Shown here: positions 36,101 through 45,560 of the stretch, piece by piece
Position numbering within the stretch: the first letter of the stretch is position 1
Layout of the letters: every line of letters begins with the position of its first letter
NCBI GenBank assembly: GCA_002390425.1
Contig: DGPL01000033.1
Location: 13,985-77,984 of the forward strand
DNA length: 64,000 nt
Source: Kordiimonadaceae bacterium UBA4441
GTDB lineage: Bacteria; Pseudomonadota; Alphaproteobacteria; Sphingomonadales; Emcibacteraceae
Direction of reading: 5' to 3'
The notes under the pieces: generated by a model
Seen by the model: the letters and a program-made list of their open reading frames with translations, nothing else
What the model was told of the DNA's origin: nothing
Database searches by the model: none
Translations under genes and position numbers: made by a program

Positions 36101-36350
36101 GGTCCCACGTGGTGCCACCGTTTACCGTTTTCCATACCCCACCAGACGCAACACCAACATACCACGTTCCGGGGTCCTTTTGATCAACAGCAATATCCGC
36201 AATCCGTCCAGACATATATGATGGACCAATATTGCGCATTTCGAGCCCTTTAAAAGTGCTGCTATTCATCGGGCCTTCATTATCTTGGGCCATAAGTCCC
36301 GTTGGCATAGCCACAGACATCATTAATGATAATAGAAAATGTTTTTTCAT
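33105..36350 (-). CDS. Large secreted BNR/Asp-box repeat protein (VPS10/sortilin-like)
   Basis: A 1081-residue exported protein. The Sec signal ends at Leu-Met-Ala-Gln near residue 22. I chose the ATG at 36350, preceded by a strong GGAGGA, rather than a start 59 codons earlier that lacks one and would reach into the phosphatase gene. About eleven Asp-box-like blades (S-x-D-x-G-x-x-W, for example YKSTDGGKTW-type) lie in residues 30-740, predicting one or two large propellers. A C-terminal region of about 300 residues is alpha-helical. These proteins are often annotated as glycosyl hydrolases, but no catalytic residues can be assigned. A role in binding or degrading extracellular polymers is possible. 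Confidence 0.82.
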   Translation of the reverse strand: MKKHFLLSLMMSVAMPTGLMAQDNEGPMNSSTFKGLEMRNIGPSYMSGRIADIAVDQKDPGTWYVGVASGGVWKTVNGGTTWDPIFENENVYSIGDVTIDPSNSNVVWVGTGENNAGRHIAFGDGIYKSENGGKSWTNMGLEDSEHLGDIVIHPEDSNTVWVAAQGPLWSKGGQRGLYKTTDGGKTWRNTLEIDEWTGVGSLAIDPSNPDILYAAAWQRQRTIAALIDTGPGSALYKSTDGGETWEKMTVGLPTSNMGKSSVAVSPIDPNVVYATIELDERKGGFWRSSDKGASWEKMSDRVSGGTGPHYYQEIFVDPHTFDMVYMANNLSAYSMDGGKTWNNMNLVNRHVDDHAFAFHPTDPDFILVGSDGGLYESRDNMAKWRFMQGIDVAQFYKIAPDDSYPFYNVYGGTQDNSTQGGPSRTMRADGIRNGDWYLTMGADGHGPATEPGNPNIMYSQMQQGGLRRHDKMLRENVNVQPQARPGEPAERFNWDAPINVSHHDPKRLYHASQRMWRSDNRGDSWTPISGDLTKNGNRLTYEMMDTTWGPEAGWDLSAMSNFHTIANVAESPIDENILYAGTDDGLIQVTSDGGENWTRYEVGNINGIPENAYINDIRADRFDADTVYAALDNHKEGDYAPYLIKSTNRGKSWTSITNGIPEKSLVWRITQDHVNKDLMFLGTEFGIYFTVDGGDNWIELEGGMPTISVRDVRIQRRDNDLVAGSFGRGIFILDDYTPLRNLNAEALESDALLFADDKSPWYRQDTLHSDSQGDDQWTADNPPFGQTFTYYLKDDFKTAKQVRVAADKEMQENGEGVNYPDFATLEMERREADAAVYIVIRDANGNIVRSLNAPNSKGVNRVTWNLLQSTQTAITNENSGNDPDRPSGTMVMPGEYSATMHARVNSEAMQVAGPVNFELVDVTESALQGSSRADTYAFQRDLEAARAKNAAANATISDLMNKANLYRLAMDRSDNAGALEGQYEALRQELYAIDEMLNGERSRAGKGSRPASVGSRLNFANGASSGTYGPTQQAKDQYGYAMDALNAATSRLQTLTNSTIPAFESALNAANAPWVRGGDID

Positions 36351-36423
36351 AAGTTCCTCCTCCAATTTTTTTAAGAAAATAGGTTGCACTATTTTAAAAG
36401 GAAAAACAAGGTCACGAATAAGC

Positions 36424-37224
36424 TTAGAATTTAAGAAAAAGTGTATTTTTAATTTTATGCCACATCTCTTCATTTGCGGCACACAATAAACCTGTCCCCT
36501 CATTTTTTGGAGTATAAGGTTGCTCATCTAACCCTAAAGCATATCCTCCGGCTTCCTTGTAAATCAAACTTCCGGGTAAATGATCCCAAATCAATGTACG
36601 GTAATATACGGAAAAATCCTTTTCACCTCTTAGTAAAGAGACATAATCATAACCAGCACAAAATCCCGGACGGTTTTCCTTTATTAACTCAAGCTTTTCT
36701 TTTGCTTGATCCCTAATTTCTTTAGGCATACGGTTGATGTGCGCAGCACCGATTAATTCGCTAAGGTCAGATTTTTTATTGCTCAACGTAATTTTTATAT
36801 CATTTAAATATGCGCCCTGCCCTTTGGTTGCATAGGCCATAATGTCACTTGCTGGTAAATATATCCAACTTATATCGACACTTCCATGTTTGAGCGCTAC
36901 TATCATCACTGCAAAACGCTCATTTCCTTTGATGAAGTTATTCGTTCCATCTATTGGGTCGATTAGAAATCCGTAGTCGGCTTTTAATAACTCATTCAAT
37001 CTTTCAGGGTTTTCTGAAATATCTTCTTCACCAGTAATTAAAGCATTCGGATATAATTCATGCAATCCGGAAATCAGCGCTTTTTCTGAAGCGATATCAG
37101 CTGCGGTTACAAATTCGCCAGGTTCTTTATAATGAACTTCCGTTTCTTTAAGATTTCGAAAACGCGTTAATATCTCTTCTGCGGAAACTTTTTTGATTAA
37201 ACGGCAAATTTCATCAACTTTCAT
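36424..37224 (-). CDS. Inositol monophosphatase family protein
   Basis: A 266-residue lithium-sensitive phosphatase. The family motifs are clear: GEEDI (metal Glu), DPIDGTNNF and WDHLPGSLIYKEAGG. Members dephosphorylate inositol phosphate, 3'-phosphoadenosine phosphate or histidinol phosphate. Its start overlaps the hflX stop by 11 bases, so it ends the hfq-hflX transcript. The substrate is undecided. Confidence 0.87.
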   Translation of the reverse strand: MKVDEICRLIKKVSAEEILTRFRNLKETEVHYKEPGEFVTAADIASEKALISGLHELYPNALITGEEDISENPERLNELLKADYGFLIDPIDGTNNFIKGNERFAVMIVALKHGSVDISWIYLPASDIMAYATKGQGAYLNDIKITLSNKKSDLSELIGAAHINRMPKEIRDQAKEKLELIKENRPGFCAGYDYVSLLRGEKDFSVYYRTLIWDHLPGSLIYKEAGGYALGLDEQPYTPKNEGTGLLCAANEEMWHKIKNTLFLKF

Positions 37225-38602
37225 TTAATTTGCCCATTTTAGTCAATTGCCCGATAGCGGCGGCATCAAGACGCACAGTTAGTTTTGTATGTTCTTCCGT
37301 ATCAATTCGTTCGAGAACTTCCCCATACTGATAAAAAAGTGCAACATCAGCGCCATCTTTATGTTCAAACGTCAATTCAAATTGTTTTTTACCTTTGGCT
37401 AACTCTTTTTCCATAGAAGAGAGAAGCACATCACAACCTTCACCAGATACGGCAGAAACGAGTGTTACATTATCAATTCGAGAAGCCATATTTTCGATAA
37501 ACGAGCGCTCTTCTTCATTTAAAAGATCAACTTTATTCCATACTTCATAAAGACTTTTACTTTCTTCGTTTAAAACACCTAATGACTTTAGGATTTCTTC
37601 TACATCATGCTTTTGCGCTTCCGTATCAGGATGTGAAATATCACGAACATGCAATATTATATCTGCCTCAGTCACTTCCTCTAAAGTAGCGCGAAAAGCG
37701 GCCACCAAATGTGTCGGCAAATCAGAAATAAACCCAACTGTATCTGAAAAAATAGCCTTTTGACCATTAGGTAAATCAACATTACGCATGGTGGGGTCTA
37801 ATGTAGCAAATAATAAATCCTCAGCCATAACTTTTGCTTCAGTTAAATAATTAAACAGCGTTGATTTTCCAGCATTGGTATATCCAACTAATGCAATGAT
37901 AGGAAATGGAACTTTTCTTCTGCTATTTCTATGTAATTCACGTGTTTTAATAACTGTTGAAAGCTGTTTTTTTATTTTTCCAATTCGCTCATCAATTAAT
38001 CGTCTATCCGATTCAATTTGGCTTTCGCCAGGACCACCCATAAAGCCAAAACCACCCCTTTGGCGCTCCAAATGGGTCCATGACCTTACCAAACGGCTTT
38101 TTTGATAACTTAAGTGAGCCAACTCTACTTGCAGAACCCCTTCTTTTGTTTGTGCGCGCTCGCCGAATATTTCTAAAATCAATCCGGTACGGTCAATCAC
38201 TTTTACTTTTAATTCGCGTTCAAGGTTTCTTTGTTGTCCAGGGGATAATTCACAATCTGCCACCACCAATTCAATGTCATGTGCATTAATTATAGCCGAC
38301 ATTTCATCCAACTTCCCTTTACCTAAAAAGGTCGCCGGTCTAATTTTATTTAAAGTTATAACTTCAGCGAGAACAATATCTAACTCTAATGCAGCTGATA
38401 AAGAGACTGCTTCAGACAATCTATTTTCTGCACTTCTTAAGTTTAATGAATTCGCTCTATCATTTATACTTGGATGAAATACAAGCGAACGCGCACCAGA
38501 AGAATGACCAATTTGTTCATTCCCTTGATTTCCATCATCCCATACAGAATTAAATGATTTCTTTCGAAACTGAAGCGTTTCTTTTACGTCGTGGTCCGTC
38601 AT
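37214..38602 (-). CDS. hflX: Ribosome-associated GTPase HflX
   Basis: A 462-residue GTPase. The N-terminal HflX domain includes ATFLGKGKLDEM and ERERGGFGFMGGPGE-like segments (here RQRGGFGFMGGPGESQIE). The G domain has G1 GYTNAGKST, G3 DTVGFI and G4 NKVD. HflX splits stalled ribosomes under stress. It lies 12 bases after hfq, the widespread hfq-hflX arrangement, and overlaps the phosphatase gene. Confidence 0.94.
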   Translation of the reverse strand: MTDHDVKETLQFRKKSFNSVWDDGNQGNEQIGHSSGARSLVFHPSINDRANSLNLRSAENRLSEAVSLSAALELDIVLAEVITLNKIRPATFLGKGKLDEMSAIINAHDIELVVADCELSPGQQRNLERELKVKVIDRTGLILEIFGERAQTKEGVLQVELAHLSYQKSRLVRSWTHLERQRGGFGFMGGPGESQIESDRRLIDERIGKIKKQLSTVIKTRELHRNSRRKVPFPIIALVGYTNAGKSTLFNYLTEAKVMAEDLLFATLDPTMRNVDLPNGQKAIFSDTVGFISDLPTHLVAAFRATLEEVTEADIILHVRDISHPDTEAQKHDVEEILKSLGVLNEESKSLYEVWNKVDLLNEEERSFIENMASRIDNVTLVSAVSGEGCDVLLSSMEKELAKGKKQFELTFEHKDGADVALFYQYGEVLERIDTEEHTKLTVRLDAAAIGQLTKMGKLNES

Positions 38603-38614
38603 ACGAGGAAAATA

Positions 38615-38869
38615 CTACTCCTCATCAACATCACCATCTTCGTCTTCTTCAAATAGATTAATAGGACCACCAGGCATTATGGTAGAGATCGCATGTTTAT
38701 AAACCAATTGAACATTAGAATCACGACGTAACAAAATACAAAAGTTATCAAACCAAGTGATAATACCCTGTAATTTAACGCCATTAACAAGGAACACTGT
38801 AATAGGCGCTTTGTTTTTGCGTACATTATTTAGGAAGGCATCTTGTAAGTTGTGTATTTTTTCAGACAT
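38615..38869 (-). CDS. hfq: RNA chaperone Hfq
   Basis: An 84-residue Sm-like protein. The Sm1 segment (VFLVNGVKLQGIITWFDNFCILL) and Sm2 (VYKHAISTIMP) are complete, and NLQDAFLNNVRK carries the proximal face residues. The C-terminal tail is short and very acidic, as in alphaproteobacteria. It forms a hexamer that pairs small RNAs with mRNAs. A candidate promoter lies in the 134-base spacer after trkH. Confidence 0.96.
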   Translation of the reverse strand: MSEKIHNLQDAFLNNVRKNKAPITVFLVNGVKLQGIITWFDNFCILLRRDSNVQLVYKHAISTIMPGGPINLFEEDEDGDVDEE

Positions 38870-38944
38870 TTTTTAATCCACTTTTATTATTATTGTAGCC
38901 TTAAAACAGATTTATACTGATTACGCTGCAAATGGTTGAAGCAG

Positions 38945-38953
38945 AGTATACCA
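38945..38953 (-). promoter_or_regulatory. Candidate extended -10 promoter for hfq
   Basis: Read on the minus strand the sequence is TGGTATACT, an extended -10 element (TGn plus TATACT). It lies 76 bases before the hfq ATG. The -35 region is weak. A second TATAAA (38911-38916) is closer to the gene. Confidence 0.4.
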
Positions 38954-39003
38954 CAACAATGATGTGAATTAAACCAAGAAGAGTCATTCATTGAAATGAA
39001 AAT

Positions 39004-40464
39004 TTAATTTCTTCGGAACGAAGGAGTTAGAAAAATAAGCAACGTAATTATTTCTAATCTTCCTAAAATCATAAGAGCGGAAGTAAGCCATTTTGCTTCA
39101 TAGGTCATACCAGAATAGCCAATAAAATCGGGTGCTATTAGGCCAGTCATCGCCCCTGCACTAAATAAATTTGCGACCGTTAAACCAATGCCTGTCCCCA
39201 TATCATATCCCATCGCACCATATGATACTGAAAAAATAGCGATAGACGTTAAATATAATATCAAAAGAGTCCATATACTCATCAGAATTGAATTCGTCAC
39301 ACTAATATCATTCACACGCATCGCAACAATACCGTGAGGATGTGCTAGTCGGCTAATTTCACTATCCGCTTGACGAAATAACACTCTAAAGCGAAGGACT
39401 TTAAATCCACCGGCGCTAGAGCCAGCCGTTCCGCCTATAAAAATCAATATTATTGAGATGATGATAATCCCTAGAGGAAGTGAATTAGCAGCATCAGGAA
39501 CAAAGCCCGTGGTGCTTATGGCAGAAGCTGCTGTAAAAATAGAAATTCCCAGCCTTTTTAATACGCTTAAATTACTTCCATAATCAAATCCAAGCAAAGC
39601 AATGAACATCACGATTACAGCTACTAAAAACATCATTATGAAATATTTTATTTCCCGATCTTTTTGATAAACTTTATATTTACCACTTCTTAAAAATGAC
39701 CAATGAAACGTTAAATTCGTCGCAGCAATAAGCATGAACGGAACCAATATGAATTCAGACATATTGTTAAATGAATTTACACCTGAATTGGCATGATTAG
39801 TGAAGCCACCGCTTGAAAGTGTTGCCATAGCCGTTGAGAGCGCATCAAAAGAGGTCATACCGCTAAAAATCAATAAAACCATACATGTAAAAGTAAACAA
39901 CACATAAACTGAAGCCAGTGGCTTAAACGATGCCTTTAACCTAGCAAGTAGTCCTTCTCCTTCCCCATGAGGAAGTGAACTTCTAAATAAATCAGAACCG
40001 CCAATTGTACTCAATGGGATGATCGCTGAGGCAAGTATAAAAATCAATATTCCCCCTTGCCATTGAAGAAAAGAACGCCAAAACAAAAGCGTTTTTGGAG
40101 CAAGTGAGGAATTTGAAAGAATAGTTGACCCAGAAGTAGTTAAAGCTGATGCAGCCTCAAAATAAGCATCCGTAAATTTCGTAAGTACGCCTGAGATCAT
40201 AAACGGTAATGATGCAAAGACAGGGATCAAAATCCAAGTAAAAATAAGAAACGAAATTATTGTGTATCTGGATGGTTTATTAGGATCATCATGAAAGGCA
40301 AAATAAAACCCTAACCCAATGAAAATCGTCAACATTGAGCTAATAAAAAATGGTAAAATCAGACGCGTTTCATCAAATGATAAAGCAACAAAAATAGGAA
40401 TGGTCTCACTTATACCTAAAAAGATAAGCATGTACCCTATTATATGACCGATTTTTGTAATCAT
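39004..40464 (-). CDS. trkH: Trk potassium uptake membrane protein TrkH
   Basis: A 486-residue K+ channel-like transporter with about 10 hydrophobic segments. Four P-loop-like filter segments are visible (e.g. ALTTSGST, TLSSGGFTNH, AISTTGFVP, NLFSAGAM). It imports K+ with TrkA gating. It follows trkA by 30 bases. Confidence 0.92.
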   Translation of the reverse strand: MITKIGHIIGYMLIFLGISETIPIFVALSFDETRLILPFFISSMLTIFIGLGFYFAFHDDPNKPSRYTIISFLIFTWILIPVFASLPFMISGVLTKFTDAYFEAASALTTSGSTILSNSSLAPKTLLFWRSFLQWQGGILIFILASAIIPLSTIGGSDLFRSSLPHGEGEGLLARLKASFKPLASVYVLFTFTCMVLLIFSGMTSFDALSTAMATLSSGGFTNHANSGVNSFNNMSEFILVPFMLIAATNLTFHWSFLRSGKYKVYQKDREIKYFIMMFLVAVIVMFIALLGFDYGSNLSVLKRLGISIFTAASAISTTGFVPDAANSLPLGIIIISIILIFIGGTAGSSAGGFKVLRFRVLFRQADSEISRLAHPHGIVAMRVNDISVTNSILMSIWTLLILYLTSIAIFSVSYGAMGYDMGTGIGLTVANLFSAGAMTGLIAPDFIGYSGMTYEAKWLTSALMILGRLEIITLLIFLTPSFRRN

Positions 40465-40494
40465 AATACAATCTATTATAGCTAACTTTAAAGG

Positions 40495-41871
40495 CTAGAA
40501 ATATTCTAGCCTTACCGAGAATAGTTCTTCGACCTTTTTAATCATATCAGCACACGTAAAGACAATAACTGTGTCACCGGCATTTATAATCGTGCCACCT
40601 TTTGGAACGATAATTTTATCATCCTGAATAACAGATCCGATAATTACGCCCGACGGTAACTTTACATCTCTTAATGGTTTTCCGACCAAAGGAGACGCCT
40701 CAACGGCAACAGCTTCCATAATTTCCGCTTCGCCACCTGCCAAGCTTTGAAGCGAACTAATTCTACCTCGTCTCATATGTTTCAGAATACTGGAAACGGT
40801 CGTTTGTCGTGGGTCAACGAATGCTTCAATACCTACCGAGTCTGTCAAGTCACCAAATGAGTGATCATTGATCAACGTGATTGCACTTTTACATCCCATT
40901 TGTTTTGCAAGTAGTGCAGAAAGAATATTTACCTTATCATCATTGGTTACTGAAATGATCGATTCAGTTCCATGTATATTTGCTTCTTTTAAGATTTCCA
41001 TATCCAAAGCATCACCATGCAGAACAACCGCTTTTGATAATTTTTCTGCAACCTTAAAGGCTCTCTTTTCATCTCGTTCGATGATCTTAATTTGAAATTT
41101 ATTATTCGATTCCGTTAATTGCTCGCTGATGAAAGTACCAACATTACCACCGCCAACGATCACAACATTTCTTGCTTCTTCTTCTTCATGACCAAATACA
41201 CTTAATGCTCTTGTTACGTGCGATTTTTCAGAAGCAATATAAATATTATCGCCAACCAATAGCTGATCATTACCGGATGGAACAATTAATTTGCCATTTC
41301 TTAAAATTCCGCAAACCACAATATTTAAATCTGGGAATAGTTCTGTTAATTGGCGAAGGGGGGTATCAACGACTGGGCAGTCTTCTTCTAGCTTAACGCC
41401 AATAACCCTAATCCTATCATCCGCAAAACGGATCATATCGGTTGCACCTGGAACCTCTAGTCTGTTAATCGCCGCTTTCGCCACTTCAATTTCAGGAGAA
41501 ATAATAACATCAATAGGCATATGATCGCGGCTAAATAGCAGTTGCCATTTCGGGTTCAAATAATTTTGCGCTCTAATACGTGCAATTTTTGTAGGAACAT
41601 TAAATAAAGAATGTGCAACTTGACAGGCCACCATATTCACCTCATCAAAAAGCGTCACAGCAATAATCATATCCGCGTCTTCTGCTCCCGCGCTTTCAAG
41701 TAAATCAGGATGCGAAGCATAACCAACTAGAGCATGCACATCGAGTGAGTTCCTCACTTTATTAATAAGCGCTTCTGAACGATCAATTACCGTTACGTCA
41801 TTTTGCTCTTGAGCGAGATGACGAGCAATATTGTAACCAACTTGACCAGCTCCACAGATAATCACTTTCAT
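40495..41871 (-). CDS. trkA: Trk potassium uptake regulator TrkA
   Basis: A 458-residue cytoplasmic protein with duplicated NAD-binding RCK domains: GAGQVGYNIARHLAQE at the N-terminus and GGGNVGTFISEQL near residue 236. Each is followed by a TrkA_C ligand domain. It gates TrkH in response to nucleotides. The gene follows ntrX by 22 bases, the usual alphaproteobacterial order. Confidence 0.94.
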   Translation of the reverse strand: MKVIICGAGQVGYNIARHLAQEQNDVTVIDRSEALINKVRNSLDVHALVGYASHPDLLESAGAEDADMIIAVTLFDEVNMVACQVAHSLFNVPTKIARIRAQNYLNPKWQLLFSRDHMPIDVIISPEIEVAKAAINRLEVPGATDMIRFADDRIRVIGVKLEEDCPVVDTPLRQLTELFPDLNIVVCGILRNGKLIVPSGNDQLLVGDNIYIASEKSHVTRALSVFGHEEEEARNVVIVGGGNVGTFISEQLTESNNKFQIKIIERDEKRAFKVAEKLSKAVVLHGDALDMEILKEANIHGTESIISVTNDDKVNILSALLAKQMGCKSAITLINDHSFGDLTDSVGIEAFVDPRQTTVSSILKHMRRGRISSLQSLAGGEAEIMEAVAVEASPLVGKPLRDVKLPSGVIIGSVIQDDKIIVPKGGTIINAGDTVIVFTCADMIKKVEELFSVRLEYF

Positions 41872-41893
41872 AACAAAATCCTTTTACACGTTC

Positions 41894-43264
41894 TTACTTT
41901 TTATCAAGTGTTCCAATGCCTAATCCCTTTAGTTTTCGGTGTAAGGCTGATCGTTCCATACCTACAAACTCCGCTGTTTTTGAAATATTGCCTTGGAAAC
42001 GCTGTAATTGTACATTTAAGTATTCACGTTCAAACGTCTCACGAGCATCACGAAGCGGAAGTGTCATGATTTCAGTATTTGAATTAGGCCTTATAATTTC
42101 ACTGTCTTCCATAATATCTGGCGGCAATAAACTAACGGTTATGACCTCTTCATCACCTGATAATATCAACATTCTCTCGACTGTATTTTTTAATTGACGG
42201 ACGTTACCCGGCCAATCATGCGTTTGAAGCGCAGATAATGCTTCATCATCTATATCACGTGGTGGTAGCCCTGTCGCACTTGTAAAACCAAGTATCATTT
42301 GTTTAACCAAAAGTGGGATATCTTCCCTTCTTTGGGTTAAAGAAGGAACTTGAACAGGCACCACATTTAGCCGGTGGTAAAGGTCCTCGCGAAATCGTTG
42401 AGCTTCAATTTCTTGGCGTAAATTTCTGCCAGTTGCGCTTACCACTCTTACGTTAACTTGGACGCGCTGGTTGCCGCCTACCCGTTCAAAGGTTTGATCC
42501 GTTAATATACGCAATATTTTTGCTTGGGTTGTCTGCGGCATATCCGCGACTTCATCAAAGAAAAGAGTCCCGCCATGCGCCTTTTCAAAAACACCCGTTT
42601 TTACGACTACCCCATCTTCTTCAACACCGAATAACTCACTTTCCATATTTTCTGGTGACATGCTCGCCGCATTCACCACGATAAAGGCACCATTCGCACG
42701 CTTAGATTGATGATGGATTAAACGCGCCACCATTTCTTTTCCGGTTCCTGATGCCCCAGTAATGAGAACTCGACTGCCGCTTGGTGCGACTTTTTCTATT
42801 GTATTTCTCACTAAAGTAATTGCAGATGACGTTCCGGTTAATTGGTTTTCGTATCCTGCTTTTTCTTTAAGCTCAGAATTTTCACGGCGCAAACGGTCAA
42901 CTTCAGTTGCGCGTTCAACTAGAATTAATAGTTTTTCGGTTTCAAAAGGTTTGCTGATAAAATCATACGCCCCCCTTTTAATGGCCGTAACAGCGGTTTC
43001 AATATTTCCATGACCACTAATAATGATCACGGGTAAATCTTTATGCTTTTTCTTTACCGCTTCTAATATTTCTAAGCCATCTAATTTGCTACCTTGTAGC
43101 CATATATCTAAAACAAGCAAAGATGGTCTAAGTGCATCAATTTCCTTTAACGCATCATCACTATTTCCTGCCGTACGAGTGTCATACCCTTCATCGTTTA
43201 AGATGCCTGAAATTAAATCTCTAATATCAGCTTCATCATCAACGACCAAAATATCAAGCGCCAT
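41894..43264 (-). CDS. ntrX: Response regulator NtrX
   Basis: A 456-residue NtrC-like regulator with an N-terminal receiver domain (phosphoacceptor Asp in LLVLDIWLQGSKLDG), an AAA+ domain (Walker A GASGTGKE, Walker B LFFDEVADMP) and a Fis-type HTH (NISKTAEFVGMERSALHRKL). The GAFTGA sigma-54 loop is replaced by a sequence around EEDGVVVKTGVFEK, so it probably does not activate sigma-54, as expected for NtrX. It overlaps ntrY by 11 bases. Confidence 0.94.
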   Translation of the reverse strand: MALDILVVDDEADIRDLISGILNDEGYDTRTAGNSDDALKEIDALRPSLLVLDIWLQGSKLDGLEILEAVKKKHKDLPVIIISGHGNIETAVTAIKRGAYDFISKPFETEKLLILVERATEVDRLRRENSELKEKAGYENQLTGTSSAITLVRNTIEKVAPSGSRVLITGASGTGKEMVARLIHHQSKRANGAFIVVNAASMSPENMESELFGVEEDGVVVKTGVFEKAHGGTLFFDEVADMPQTTQAKILRILTDQTFERVGGNQRVQVNVRVVSATGRNLRQEIEAQRFREDLYHRLNVVPVQVPSLTQRREDIPLLVKQMILGFTSATGLPPRDIDDEALSALQTHDWPGNVRQLKNTVERMLILSGDEEVITVSLLPPDIMEDSEIIRPNSNTEIMTLPLRDARETFEREYLNVQLQRFQGNISKTAEFVGMERSALHRKLKGLGIGTLDKK

Positions 43265-45521
43265 GAACTATCCTTATATTACTTTTAGCCCTTAAATCAT
43301 CATTTTCTGTAAGTTGGTCTTCATCATCTTCAACGCTTTTAGTTTTTCTAAATATCAAGGTTGAAGAGGCCCCCATATCAGCATTATTTTCTAAAACTAG
43401 ATTTCCGCCATGATCTTTCATAATTTTCTTAACAATTGCTAATCCCAACCCTGTTCCCTTACTTCTGGTGGTCACATAAGGCTCAGTTAAGCGGTCAATC
43501 ATACCCTCAGGCATACCTATACCATTATCAGATACGGTAATTTTTGAAATATTTTCGTCATCTCTTAACTGAATACGAATTTTCCCGCCCTCTTGTTCGT
43601 TGAGAGCTTCTGAAGCATTTTTAATAATATTTGTTAGTGCCTGACCGATCTGTCTTGCGTCACAATCAAAATAAATAGGTTGATCTGGGAAATCTGTTTC
43701 GATCATTATGCCTTTATGGCTTAAGTCCATTAAGAAAGTAGCCTGCTTGGCAATTTCAACAAGGTCTTCTGTTTGAATAATTGGACTAGGCATTCTAGCA
43801 AATGATGAAAATTCATCAACCATTTGACGTAGGTCACGAACCTGCCTGACAATTGTATCCGTGCATTGTGTAAAAATTTCAGGGTCTGATGTAACCTCTT
43901 TTAAATACTTACGCTTTAGACGCTCGGCCGATAATTGAATGGGTGTTAATGGGTTTTTAATTTCATGCGCAATTCTTCTTGCGACGTCAGCCCAAGCTGC
44001 CGTTCTTTGTGCGGCAACTTGTTCCGTTATATCATCAAAGCTAATAACAAAACCTTTTGCATGCTTTCCTTTTAATTCTGCAGTAATTCGAACTAATAGG
44101 TTTAATGCATAATCACTTCTGTTTAATACAATCTGATCTTCTACACCTTCCGTTTTTGATCTAATAATTTTATCAAAAAGCTCAGATACTTCTGGCATAA
44201 CGGCATTAATATTCCTGCCTTTCAGATCCTCTTCATTTATTCCAAGCATAATAGAAGCCGATCTATTAGAAAGCGTAATATTTCCCCCATCATCTAGTCC
44301 CATAATACCCGGTGATACGCCCGATAAAACTGTTTCAGTGAACCGGCGTCTTTCATCAAGTTTCATATTAGCAGAAAGCAAGTCTTTTTGCTGTTTCTGA
44401 AGCTGGCGCGTCATGGTGTTAAATGCTTTTGTTAGGCCACCTAAATCATCATACCCCGCCTTGATAGGGGCACGTGCAGAAAAATCACCTTTACCAACCT
44501 TATCGGTTGCACCCACAAGTGTATTAATTGGCTTCATGAGATTACTTGCAAGACGGAAGCCTAACAACGCAGAAATAAATAGAACAATTAACGCAAGGAA
44601 TAAGAAGGTAATATTAAATAAAAGTCTGTATTCCGATAATTCTGATTGGGATTTTTCAAAATCATCTTTAGCTTCCAATGTTCTTCTTACGAGCGCTAAT
44701 GCTTGTGCATCAATTAATCTGCCAATATACAAATATTGATCTAAAAAAGCATCTAACCGAACAATAACCCTAATTTGTCCATCATTTTCGCCACTAGAAA
44801 AAACCTTTACATTCCCGTCGGCAGCCTCTTCCATAATTTGTTTATTTAATCGTCCATCAAAGACACTGAAAGTCGATGTCGCTCGCGAGGTTACTTCGCC
44901 TTCCCGATTAAGAATAATGGCATCAGAAAGCCCAAGAGCACGTGCCTGAATATTCAAAGCTTGATCAAGTAATTCTGGTTGACTAGAAAACACAAACGCA
45001 CGTCTATTCAATTCATTTGCCATGCCAAGTGCATCGGCACGAATAATATTATAATGTTCTTGGATGTATGTCTGCGCAACACTTTCTGAACTATCAATAA
45101 CGGTTTGTACTTTTTCACTAAACCAAGACTGAATTCCAAATTCGAAAAACATTATGGATACAATCGCCACAATAATTGTTGGCGTAATCGCAATAACACT
45201 GAATAATGTTACAATTCTTCTGTGAAGGCGGGTTGCCGCAGCTCCTTTTTTACCTTCTCCCCATAACTGAATAAATTGACGAACGACCAGCGTTCCCAAA
45301 AGCAACAGATTTACGGTAATAAATAAAACAAAAATATAAAGATTGTCTGGTGTAGGAGATAGTGGCGCGGCATTTGAAAATAAAGCATATGCCCCCCCAG
45401 CCGACATAAGCAAGCCGAGGAAAAGTACATATACTAACTTATTTTCCAAATCCACTTTCCTTGCCCAGAGCTTCATTCTGCTAAGGATGATGGATTTTTT
45501 TCGCAATACTTGTTCACTCAT
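43254..45521 (-). CDS. ntrY: Sensor histidine kinase NtrY
   Basis: A 755-residue membrane kinase. It has three N-terminal hydrophobic helices, a periplasmic domain, a fourth helix near residue 300, then HAMP, PAS (around 400-500), HisKA with the phosphoacceptor His in RRIAHEIKNPLTPIQL and an HATPase domain (NASEAL, DNGIGMP, GTGLGLAIVKK). It senses nitrogen or redox signals and phosphorylates NtrX. It starts 77 bases after ntrC. Confidence 0.94.
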   Translation of the reverse strand: MSEQVLRKKSIILSRMKLWARKVDLENKLVYVLFLGLLMSAGGAYALFSNAAPLSPTPDNLYIFVLFITVNLLLLGTLVVRQFIQLWGEGKKGAAATRLHRRIVTLFSVIAITPTIIVAIVSIMFFEFGIQSWFSEKVQTVIDSSESVAQTYIQEHYNIIRADALGMANELNRRAFVFSSQPELLDQALNIQARALGLSDAIILNREGEVTSRATSTFSVFDGRLNKQIMEEAADGNVKVFSSGENDGQIRVIVRLDAFLDQYLYIGRLIDAQALALVRRTLEAKDDFEKSQSELSEYRLLFNITFLFLALIVLFISALLGFRLASNLMKPINTLVGATDKVGKGDFSARAPIKAGYDDLGGLTKAFNTMTRQLQKQQKDLLSANMKLDERRRFTETVLSGVSPGIMGLDDGGNITLSNRSASIMLGINEEDLKGRNINAVMPEVSELFDKIIRSKTEGVEDQIVLNRSDYALNLLVRITAELKGKHAKGFVISFDDITEQVAAQRTAAWADVARRIAHEIKNPLTPIQLSAERLKRKYLKEVTSDPEIFTQCTDTIVRQVRDLRQMVDEFSSFARMPSPIIQTEDLVEIAKQATFLMDLSHKGIMIETDFPDQPIYFDCDARQIGQALTNIIKNASEALNEQEGGKIRIQLRDDENISKITVSDNGIGMPEGMIDRLTEPYVTTRSKGTGLGLAIVKKIMKDHGGNLVLENNADMGASSTLIFRKTKSVEDDEDQLTENDDLRAKSNIRIVHGA

Positions 45522-45542
45522 AATGAATAGAGACTATCATAT

Positions 45543-45560
45543 TGTTGCAATAATGCAACA
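45543..45560. promoter_or_regulatory. 18-base palindrome between ntrC and ntrY
   Basis: TGTTGCAATAATGCAACA has perfect 7-base arms around ATAA. It lies 22 bases upstream of the ntrY start in the gap after ntrC. It lacks a T-run, so a protein binding site is more likely than a terminator. Confidence 0.35.

Noticed and set aside
33105..36350. DNA-level repeats in the BNR gene
   Set aside because: The recurrent short motifs come from Asp-box protein blades and are not near-identical in DNA, so they are not mobile or recombinogenic repeats.
36350..36527. Longer N-terminus for the BNR protein
   Set aside because: The extension has no signal peptide, overlaps the phosphatase gene and lacks a ribosome site, whereas the ATG at 36350 has GGAGGA and begins a signal peptide.
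41894..43264. NtrX lacking GAFTGA as a degenerate sigma-54 activator
   Set aside because: Loss of this loop is normal in alphaproteobacterial NtrX, so it is not an anomaly.
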